Below, piece by piece: positions 1 to 4,952 of a DNA stretch of 7,103 nucleotides. The DNA lies in contig JANYAA010000432.1 of NCBI GenBank assembly GCA_025355255.1, positions 1 to 7,103 on the forward strand. Direction: 5' to 3'. Below the pieces are notes generated by a model, which saw only the letters and a list, made by a program, of their open reading frames with translations, made no database searches and was not told the origin of the DNA. A program made the position numbers and the translations under genes. The stretch is from Chloroflexota bacterium (GTDB lineage: Bacteria; Chloroflexota; Limnocylindria; Limnocylindrales; CSP1-4). Each line of letters starts with the position of its first letter. The first letter of the stretch is position 1.

Positions 1-409
1 GCGTCATGGCGGCCATGCCGGCGGCGTTCGCGCGGAAGCGCACGAGGTCGTTGCCGGGGGCCAGCCACGAGCGGATGAGCGCCAGCAGCAGGTCGCTGCG
101 CTGGGCCTTCCACGTGCCGGCGGTAGCGAACACCGCGCGGAGCTTGTCCACCGCGCGCATCGCGGGATCGGCGGCGATGGGCTCCATCAACGGAACGATG
201 GCGCTGGTCATCCGCTCGATGACGGCCTCGAGGATCGCCTCCTTCGAGCGGAAGTAGTGGTAGATGGCGCCGCGCGAGACCTTGAGCTCGTCCTGGACGT
301 CCTGGATGCCCATGCGGTCATAGCCGGCCGTGCGGATGAGGCGCTCCGCCACGTCGAGGATCTCGTCCCGGCGCACCGCGTGCACCGTTGGGTTTAGGGT
401 CCTGGCCAT
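1..409 (-). CDS. TetR/AcrR-family transcriptional regulator (partial, C-terminus beyond window)
   Basis: The reverse strand from the ATG at 409 reads 136 residues without a stop and runs off the left edge. Residues 12-62 are a typical TetR DNA-binding domain: an N-terminal helix (RRDEILDVAERLIRTAGYD) and a helix-turn-helix around residues 34-53 ending in SRGAIYHYFRSKEAIL, the family hallmark. The remainder is the start of the helical ligand-binding domain, so the effector cannot be predicted. Family knowledge: these are dimeric cytoplasmic repressors released by small molecules. The start is set by the ATG immediately before the conserved region. The only SD-like GGAG (423-426) is 13 nt upstream, which is long, so initiation strength is unclear. 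A consensus -10 box and a perfect palindrome lie directly upstream, suggesting autorepression. No divergent partner gene exists on its right. Its other targets, if any, lie outside the window or elsewhere in the genome. Confidence 0.93.
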   Translation of the reverse strand, partial: MARTLNPTVHAVRRDEILDVAERLIRTAGYDRMGIQDVQDELKVSRGAIYHYFRSKEAILEAVIERMTSAIVPLMEPIAADPAMRAVDKLRAVFATAGTWKAQRSDLLLALIRSWLAPGNDLVRFRANAAGMAAMT

Positions 410-423
410 CTGTTGTCGCATTC

Positions 424-444
424 TCCGACCGACTGTCGGTCGGA
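424..444. promoter_or_regulatory. Perfect 21-bp palindrome, probable TetR operator
   Basis: Two 10-bp arms, TCCGACCGAC and GTCGGTCGGA, flank a single central T. This matches the usual shape of TetR-family operators, which often contain ACCGAC/GTCGGT-type half-sites. It lies 15 bp upstream of the tetR-like ATG and touches the -10 box, so a bound dimer would block transcription start. The palindrome is seen directly; the assignment to this regulator is inference. Confidence 0.8.
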
Positions 445-449
445 TTATA
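444..449 (-). promoter_or_regulatory. -10 box of the TetR-family gene promoter
   Basis: On the minus strand this is an exact TATAAT, a striking AT-rich hexamer in GC-rich surroundings. Start of transcription would fall inside the palindrome at 424-444, giving a leader of roughly 25-30 nt before the ATG at 409. At 17 bp spacing the -35 region reads AAGACG, which shares only GAC with TTGACA, so the promoter depends mainly on its -10 box. Confidence 0.65.
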
Positions 450-587
450 CGACGCGATGTCTAGGGCGTCTTCGCCGTGCGACCGGGGCACCGAGTTCCT
501 CAATACGCCTGGAGACGGTGCAAAGGGGCGGTCCGACGCGATCCGATGCGGCGGGGCTAGACGGTCACGTCCGGGCGACCCCGAAAC

Positions 588-622
588 GGGCCCTACTACC
601 GCCGGGGACGGTACTAAGGGCC
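588..622. repeat. Imperfect hairpin, possible terminator of the sigma operon
   Basis: The segment 588-601 (GGGCCCTACTACCG) pairs with 609-622 (CGGTACTAAGGGCC) at 11 of 14 positions around a 7-nt loop. On the minus strand it is followed by GTTTCGGGG rather than a real U-tract, so a role as intrinsic terminator for the operon ending at 759 is only possible. One arm contains the GGGGACGGTA-type repeat core shared with 702-719. Confidence 0.35.
598..615 (+). repeat. Direct repeat copy 1 (GGGGACGGTA core)
   Basis: This 18-bp copy differs from 702-719 at two positions only; the copies start 104 bp apart. A weaker relative, GGAGACGGTG, occurs at 511-520. Function unknown. Confidence 0.5.
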
Positions 623-680
623 GCCCACGACCCTCGGAGGTACCTCATGCGGCGTTGACCTGCGACAACCGGGCGAGCAA

Positions 681-705
681 CGGCCGCAAAGCGACCTTTG
701 CACCG
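681..705. repeat. Small hairpin GCAAAG/CTTTGC
   Basis: Six perfect base pairs (686-691 with 696-701) enclose the 4-nt loop CGAC. The stem extends by CGG/CCG after an asymmetric bulge. It lies about 55 nt past the stop of the minus-strand membrane-protein gene, a plausible place for a 3'-end structure, but no U-tract follows. Confidence 0.35.
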
Positions 706-719
706 GCGGGGACGGTATT
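702..719 (+). repeat. Direct repeat copy 2 (GGGGACGGTA core)
   Basis: This is the second copy of the 18-bp repeat, with 16/18 identity to 598-615. It overlaps the right part of the 681-705 hairpin and the in-frame extension beyond the stop codon of the membrane-protein gene. Confidence 0.5.
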
Positions 720-758
720 GGGGAACGGCGGGTAGGTGAAGGTGCCGATGGAACAGCG

Positions 759-1754
759 CTAGGGGCAGGACCGGTCGGGCTCGACCATGCGGAATGGCGG
801 CTCCACGTGCATCACCCGAGGCCAGCCCAGCACGCTCACCACAACATCGAACATCGCGGGTGAGCTCCAGACGGCGACGTTGTCGGGATGGGCAGGATCG
901 AAGTCCGGACCGAGGGCACATGCGCCGGCCTGACCGACAAACCAGAACCCCTGGCCAGCTGCTGGCATCTCCATTGGCGTAAACGGCCGGTTCGGCCCGG
1001 CGATGTTGCTCTCTTGCGCACCATCGAGCCATATGGCCATCCACCGCATACCGAGGAATGCGTCGCTATAGGTGAACTGCTGGTCAACGATCCCCTCTAG
1101 GCGGACCGGGAGGGGCGAGTCGGCCATCCAGCCTGTGCCGATGACGAACAGGCTCCGCGCGGGCGCGGTCTCGTAATACAGGGTCTCGCTCGATCCGGGC
1201 GCCGATGCAGCCTGCTCAATGTGGAGGCCGGGTCCGCTGAAGTAGGTGTGGAAGGACACCGGCACCTGCGTGGCGACGACGGCGTATACCGCAAGGGCGA
1301 TTGCCGTTGCGGCGGGCACGAGACGGCGCCGACCCTGCAAGGTGAGCGCAAGCAGGACCAGCACGACAATCGCCGTGCCAACCGCAATCACAGGACCCTC
1401 GCCACTGGCCGGAGCGAGCATGCCGGGCCCAACAAGCGTGAGTTGCTCGAACGGGTTGGCGCTTGCGATCGGCACGGTGGACGCGCCGGGCGTCGGCGCC
1501 GGCCCTGCAATCTTCTGGGAGATCCCCAGCCCGTTGAGCACCGTGATGCCGACGACGGCCAGCAGCACCGCCGCCGCAACGCCCAGCACTGCCTCGATAC
1601 CCTGGCGCAGCCCGAGGCCAAACCTCCCGCCGGCGGGCACGTTCTCGGGCACCTCGAGTGCGCGCCGGCGAAGACGCGCGGGCGCTGCTCCGGGATCGAG
1701 TCGATCGAGGACGTCGACCAGCTGCAGCTCCACAGGTTCGCGGTTGTTCCTCAT
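759..1754 (-). CDS. Three-TM membrane protein, putative anti-sigma factor partner of the ECF sigma factor
   Basis: This 331-residue protein has a short cytoplasmic N-terminus (1-50, with a charged helix LQLVDVLDRLD). Three hydrophobic spans lie near residues 53-77, 121-140 and 145-165. The basic GRRR between the last two supports an inside loop and places the C-terminal ~165 residues outside the membrane. The outer part has two cysteines (279 and 330) that could form a disulfide. I recognise no catalytic motif and no HxxxCxxC zinc anti-sigma motif. Its ATG overlaps the sigma factor stop (ATGA), and a GGAGG ten bases upstream, inside the sigma gene, serves as its ribosome binding site, so the two are translationally coupled. 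By position it is the likely membrane anti-sigma or signal sensor, with the N-terminus as the candidate sigma-binding part. That role is inferred from context; the gene and topology are well supported. The frame stays open for 37 codons beyond its TAG. Confidence 0.8.
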   Translation of the reverse strand: MRNNREPVELQLVDVLDRLDPGAAPARLRRRALEVPENVPAGGRFGLGLRQGIEAVLGVAAAVLLAVVGITVLNGLGISQKIAGPAPTPGASTVPIASANPFEQLTLVGPGMLAPASGEGPVIAVGTAIVVLVLLALTLQGRRRLVPAATAIALAVYAVVATQVPVSFHTYFSGPGLHIEQAASAPGSSETLYYETAPARSLFVIGTGWMADSPLPVRLEGIVDQQFTYSDAFLGMRWMAIWLDGAQESNIAGPNRPFTPMEMPAAGQGFWFVGQAGACALGPDFDPAHPDNVAVWSSPAMFDVVVSVLGWPRVMHVEPPFRMVEPDRSCP

Positions 1755-2317
1755 CGCTCGGCCGCCTCCATCGCCGCGCGCAGCCGGCCGATGGCCGTGT
1801 GCAGCCGCGACTTCACCGTTCCCTCGGGGATACCAACGGCCACCGCGATTTCGCCTACTAGCATGTCAGCGTGGTAGCGAAGTACCACGAGGAGGCGCTC
1901 GTCCGGTCCGAGGGCGGCGAGCGCCCGATCTACCGCATCGCGCGCGGATGTGGCGTCGGCAGCATCGGCCTCGGTGGGATGTTCGGCTTCGGCCAGCTCG
2001 CGGCCAAGGTCCCGCACGCGGTGACGGGCACGGGCGCGGAGGCGATCACGGCAGGCGTTGACGAGGATGCGCTGGAACCATGGCTCGAAACTCGCCGGAT
2101 CGCGGAGACCCCCGAACCCGCGCCAGGCGGCAACGACCGCATCATGCACCGCGTCCTCGGCCTCGAGCGAGTCGGCGAGGATGACCGCGGCAAGCCGATA
2201 TGAACGGTCGAGGTGGAGATCAACGAGTCGCCGAAACGCGGCTGCGCGCGTATCGGCCATCGTGGCCGGCCGCGCCGTCTCGTTCACGACCGGCTCTCGC
2301 ACCAGACTCCCCAGCAT
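1751..2317 (-). CDS. ECF-type RNA polymerase sigma factor (sigma-70 family)
   Basis: The 188-residue protein has the two-domain ECF layout. Region 2 spans about 27-95 (FRRLVDLHLDRSYRLAAVIL, then the EAEDAVHDAVVAAWRGF core and FQRILVNACRDRLR). After an Ala/Glu-rich linker, region 4 spans about 130-183 with a helix-turn-helix at 155-180 (GEIAVAVGIPEGTVKSRLH). ECF sigmas direct core RNA polymerase to small stress or signal regulons. I chose the ATG at 2317 because GGAGG sits nine bases upstream. The longer in-frame ATG at 2362 would place the promoter's -10 element inside the coding sequence, and the ATG at 2260 has no ribosome binding site. It heads an operon with the overlapping membrane protein gene. 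A candidate autoregulatory promoter lies 28-52 bp upstream. Subgroup and regulon cannot be named from the sequence alone. Confidence 0.93.
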   Translation of the reverse strand: MLGSLVREPVVNETARPATMADTRAAAFRRLVDLHLDRSYRLAAVILADSLEAEDAVHDAVVAAWRGFGGLRDPASFEPWFQRILVNACRDRLRARARHRVRDLGRELAEAEHPTEADAADATSARDAVDRALAALGPDERLLVVLRYHADMLVGEIAVAVGIPEGTVKSRLHTAIGRLRAAMEAAER

Positions 2318-2344
2318 CCCCGTTTGCCTCCGTTCATCCAACCT

Positions 2345-2369
2345 GACGAACGGGCCACGCAAAACGTTC
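2345..2369 (-). promoter_or_regulatory. Candidate ECF-type promoter of the sigma operon
   Basis: On the minus strand GAAC (2366-2369) and CGTC (2345-2348) are separated by exactly 17 bp. This matches the GAAC / CGTC arrangement common among ECF sigma promoters. It lies upstream of the GGAGG and ATG at 2317, so the sigma factor may transcribe its own operon. The elements are seen; the autoregulation is inferred. Confidence 0.55.
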
Positions 2370-2439
2370 AGAGCCTACCCAATGCCCGGTGTGGGCGTGG
2401 CGCCAACGCAGCCGCCGGAAAGCGCGGTCAGACGCGTCC

Positions 2440-3342
2440 TCAGACGCCGATGGGGTGCCAGACGGTCTTCATCTCGAGGAACGCGGCGATCCACTCCGGG
2501 CGCTCGGCGGCGCGGTCGTCCAGCCAGTCGAACCGGGCGTCCGAAACGCCACGCGGCCGGCGCGCGACGCGCTTCACGGACTCCGCGGCGGCCTGCTCGG
2601 CGGCGAGGCGGAGGTCGTCGGGGATCCCCCACCCGTCGATGGCGTTGATGTCCTGGTGGGACGCCATCTGGGACACAAGTTCCGTGCGCAGACCAGTGAG
2701 GATGTTGACGACACCGCCGGGCACGTCCGACGTGGCGAGCACCTCGGCAAGCGAGATGGCCGGCAGCGGCCGCGTCTCGGACGCGAGCACCACGGCCACG
2801 TTGCCGCCAGCAAGCACCGGCGCCAAGCGAGACACCAGCCCCAGCAGGGACGAGCGCTCCGGCGCCACGACGCCAACAACGCCCGTGGGCTCGGGGATGG
2901 TGAAGTTAAAGTACGGCGCACCGACAGGGTTGGACGAGCCAAGGACCTGGGCGATCTTGTCGGTCCAGCCTGCGTACCAGACCCATCGGTCAATGGCGCG
3001 CCCAACAACCGCCCGCGCATCAACAACGCGCAAACCTTCGGCAGCGGCGACTTCGGCGGTGAACTGGTCCGCGCGACCCTCGAGCACCTCGGCCACGCGG
3101 TACAGGATCTGGCCGCGGTTCATCGCTGTGCGCCCGGCCCAGCCGCCGGCGGCAGCGCGTGCAACCCGGACGGCGTCGCGGAGGTCCTTGCGCGAGGCGC
3201 GACAGGCGTTCGCCAGGGGCTCGTCGTCCGAACCAGACACGAGGTAGGTGCGGCCGGACTCCGTGCGCGGGAACGCCCCGCCCACGTACATCTTGTACGT
3301 CTTGAGTACGGGGATGCGATCGTCGGCCGCGTCAGGCGCCAT
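2440..3342 (-). CDS. ALDH-like protein lacking catalytic residues (pseudo-aldehyde dehydrogenase, ALDH16 C-domain-like)
   Basis: The 300-residue protein matches the first half of an aldehyde dehydrogenase. It has an N-terminal beta-hairpin region (MYVGGAFPRTESGRTY, about 18-33), an AVRVARAAAGGWAGRT helix, a VWYAGWTDKI segment at 121-130 and a Rossmann-like region at 153-235 (PTGVVGVVAPE, LAPVLAGGN, DVPGGVVNILTG). Key residues are gone: APERS (160-164) replaces PWNFP, LASE (186-189) replaces the NAD-binding LKPA, and the whole catalytic domain with its Glu and Cys is missing. A short C-terminal tail ends in FLEMKTVWHPIGV, which looks like an ordered strand rather than a random truncation end. 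The gene begins two bases after the stop of the catalytic ALDH, with GGAGG ten bases upstream, so co-translation is likely. Inference: a structural or regulatory subunit resembling the non-catalytic C-terminal domain of ALDH16. A degenerating duplicate is the alternative. Confidence 0.85.
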   Translation of the reverse strand: MAPDAADDRIPVLKTYKMYVGGAFPRTESGRTYLVSGSDDEPLANACRASRKDLRDAVRVARAAAGGWAGRTAMNRGQILYRVAEVLEGRADQFTAEVAAAEGLRVVDARAVVGRAIDRWVWYAGWTDKIAQVLGSSNPVGAPYFNFTIPEPTGVVGVVAPERSSLLGLVSRLAPVLAGGNVAVVLASETRPLPAISLAEVLATSDVPGGVVNILTGLRTELVSQMASHQDINAIDGWGIPDDLRLAAEQAAAESVKRVARRPRGVSDARFDWLDDRAAERPEWIAAFLEMKTVWHPIGV

Positions 3343-3344
3343 CG

Positions 3345-4862
3345 TCAGCGGTCCTCCAGCCGGACGTATGCGTGGAGGCCGTGCATGCCGCCCTCGCGCC
3401 CGAAGCCCGACTCCTTGTACCCGCCAAACGGCGATGTCGGGTCAAACCGGTTGAACGTGTTAGCCCAGATGACGCCCGCCTTGAGCGCTGCGGTCATCGC
3501 AAAGACCTTGCTCGCCTTCTCCGTCCAGATACCAGCGGACAGCCCGTAGGCCGTGTTGTTCGCCTTCTCGACAGCCTCATCGGGCGTCCGGAAGGTCAGC
3601 ACCGACAGCACCGGGCCAAAGATCTCCTCCTTGGCGATCCGATGACTCTGCGCCACGCCCGTGAACAGCGTTGGCCGGAAGAAGAAGCCCCGCTCCGGCA
3701 GATCACAGGCGGGCTGGTACATCTCGGCGCCCTCGGCCACACCGGAGGCGACAAGCTCAGTGATCTTGTCCAGCTGCGAGCGGTTGTTGATGGCGCCCAC
3801 ATCGGTGTTCTTGTCCATCGGGTCGCCCACGCGCAAAGTCGACAGGCGATCCTTCAGTCGAGCGATCAGATCTTCGGCCACCGACTCCTGCACCAGCAGC
3901 CGCGAGCCCGCGCAGCAGACCTCGCCCTGGTTGAAGTAGATGCCGTTGACGATGCCCTCGACAGCCTGATCAAGCGCCGCGTCCTCAAACACGATGTTGG
4001 CGGCCTTGCCGCCAAGCTCCAGCGTGAGCGCCTTGTCCGTCCCGGCCACCGCGCGCTGGATCTTCTTGCCAATCTCGGTGGAGCCGGTGAAGGCAACCTT
4101 GGCGATGTCAGGGTGCTGGACCAGGGCCATGCCGATGTCCCCGGGGCCAGTGATGATGTTGACAACGCCCGCGGGCAGGCCCGCCTGCTGGCAGATCTCG
4201 GCGAACAGCAGGGCCGTCAGCGGCGTCGTGGAGGCGGGCTTCAGGACCACCGTGTTGCCAGCGGCCAGCGCAGGCGCGATCTTCCAGCTCAGCATGAGCA
4301 GGGGGAAGTTCCACGGGATGATCTGCGCGGCGACACCCAGCGGCACGGCGTTGCGTCCCGGGAAGGCGTACTCCAGCTTGTCCGCCCAGCCCGCGTAGTA
4401 CCAGAAGTGGCTCGCGGCGAGCGGGATATCGACGTCCCGGCTCTCCTTGATGGGCTTGCCGGAGTCCAGCGTCTCGAGCACCGCCAGCTCGCGGCTCCGC
4501 TCCTGCATGATCCGCGCGATCCGGAAGAGGTACTTCGCCCGCTCCCGGCCGGGCATGGCACCCCACACGCGGCGCTGCGCCTTCTTGGCGGCGCGGACGG
4601 CGCGGTCAACGTCGGCCGTGGTGGCCTTGGCAACCTGCGCGAGGGGCTCCTCGGTGGCCGGGTTGATCGTCCCGAACGTGGCCTTGTCGGACGACGCGCT
4701 CTCGCGGCCATCGATGAACAGGCCGTACTGCTCCTTGACGCGGACGATGTCGCGCGATTCGGGGGCGCGCGCGTACTCCCACGGGATGGCCTGGCCGTCG
4801 CCAAAACCCCACGGGCTGGGCGTGCGGGCGGCCGATTTGGCGAGGGACTTCTCGGTGGTCAC
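3345..4862 (-). CDS. NAD(P)-dependent aldehyde dehydrogenase (catalytic subunit)
   Basis: From the GTG at 4862 this is a full-length 505-residue ALDH. All hallmark residues are present: PWNFP with Asn185, LKPA with Lys208, GSTEIG at 260-265, LELGGK with general base Glu282, NQGEVCCAGS with nucleophile Cys316, EEIFGPV with Glu413, and PFGGYKESGFGRE at 478-490. It would oxidise an aldehyde to the acid in the cytoplasm with NAD(P)+. Its co-occurrence with deoC makes acetaldehyde from deoxyribose-5-phosphate cleavage a good substrate guess. The first ~45 residues before YGLFIDG form an extension (WGFGDGQAIPWEYARAPESR) of the kind seen in deoC-linked ALDHs. The start is uncertain: an ATG at 4940 would add 26 unconvincing residues and overlap the divergent gene's promoter, whereas the GTG lies six bases after CATAAT, as in leaderless genes. 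It is followed immediately by the pseudo-ALDH gene. Confidence 0.93.
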   Translation of the reverse strand: MTTEKSLAKSAARTPSPWGFGDGQAIPWEYARAPESRDIVRVKEQYGLFIDGRESASSDKATFGTINPATEEPLAQVAKATTADVDRAVRAAKKAQRRVWGAMPGRERAKYLFRIARIMQERSRELAVLETLDSGKPIKESRDVDIPLAASHFWYYAGWADKLEYAFPGRNAVPLGVAAQIIPWNFPLLMLSWKIAPALAAGNTVVLKPASTTPLTALLFAEICQQAGLPAGVVNIITGPGDIGMALVQHPDIAKVAFTGSTEIGKKIQRAVAGTDKALTLELGGKAANIVFEDAALDQAVEGIVNGIYFNQGEVCCAGSRLLVQESVAEDLIARLKDRLSTLRVGDPMDKNTDVGAINNRSQLDKITELVASGVAEGAEMYQPACDLPERGFFFRPTLFTGVAQSHRIAKEEIFGPVLSVLTFRTPDEAVEKANNTAYGLSAGIWTEKASKVFAMTAALKAGVIWANTFNRFDPTSPFGGYKESGFGREGGMHGLHAYVRLEDR

Positions 4863-4952
4863 CCGGCCATTATGGCACCCGTCCCGGGTCGCTCCGGAGC
4901 CGCGGCACCCGGCGATAAGCGCGAGACAAGTTGGCTCCATTACTCTTCCCGC
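4863..4952. promoter_or_regulatory. Divergent promoter region between ALDH and S9 peptidase genes
   Basis: Only 90 bp separate the two divergent starts. Minus-strand CATAAT (4869-4874) lies six bases before the GTG at 4862, and plus-strand TACTCT (4941-4946) lies six bases before the ATG at 4953. Neither start has a Shine-Dalgarno sequence, which suggests leaderless transcripts starting at or next to the first codon. No good TTGACA-like -35 is visible for either. In the middle are a 10-bp palindrome GCTCCGGAGC (4891-4900) and the inverted repeat ACCCG-TCC-CGGGT (4877-4889), possible regulator sites but short enough to be chance in GC-rich DNA. Confidence 0.5.

Larger units (their letters stand above)
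450..758. other. Gene-free region with short repeats
   Basis: I see no convincing gene here; the open frames on both strands have no family resemblance or ribosome binding site. The stretch holds a direct repeat of 18 bp with 16 matches (598-615 and 702-719, core GGGGACGGTA). It also holds an exact 11-bp inverted repeat, CGGTGCAAAGG at 516-526 and CCTTTGCACCG at 695-705, and two local hairpins (588-622 and 681-705). It follows the 3' end of the sigma operon and precedes the TetR promoter, so some of it probably serves transcription termination. A decayed small mobile element is an alternative. Confidence 0.5.

Noticed and set aside
388..735. 115-residue plus-strand open frame across the TetR promoter
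   Set aside because: It overlaps the TetR start, the palindrome and the repeats, has no ribosome binding site and no recognisable family.
1221..2061. Plus-strand open frames opposite the sigma factor and membrane protein
   Set aside because: Composition is low-complexity Arg/Ala/Gly/His and they are antisense to a clear ECF sigma factor and its overlapping partner.
2318..2362. Upstream ATG at 2362 as start of the sigma factor
   Set aside because: The ATG at 2317 has a GGAGG at ideal distance, and the 2362 start would place the -10 element of the candidate ECF promoter within the coding region.
2386..2412. GCGTTGGCGCCACGC-type palindrome as terminator after the pseudo-ALDH gene
   Set aside because: The self-complementary core leaves no loop, one base is bulged and no T-tract follows; likely chance in GC-rich DNA.
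2213..3549. Long plus-strand open frames opposite the pseudo-ALDH gene
   Set aside because: They are Arg/Pro/Ser-rich shadow frames antisense to a gene with clear ALDH similarity and a ribosome binding site.
4863..4940. Upstream ATG at 4940 as start of the catalytic ALDH
   Set aside because: The extra 26 residues look non-coding and would run through the peptidase promoter; the GTG at 4862 fits the promoter spacing better. Not fully excluded.
3372..4952. Plus-strand open frame continuous with the peptidase, giving a 1146-residue protein
   Set aside because: This part is exactly antisense to a fully convincing aldehyde dehydrogenase, has no domain resemblance, and the peptidase homology begins at the ATG at 4953. 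Long antisense frames are common in GC-rich coding DNA.
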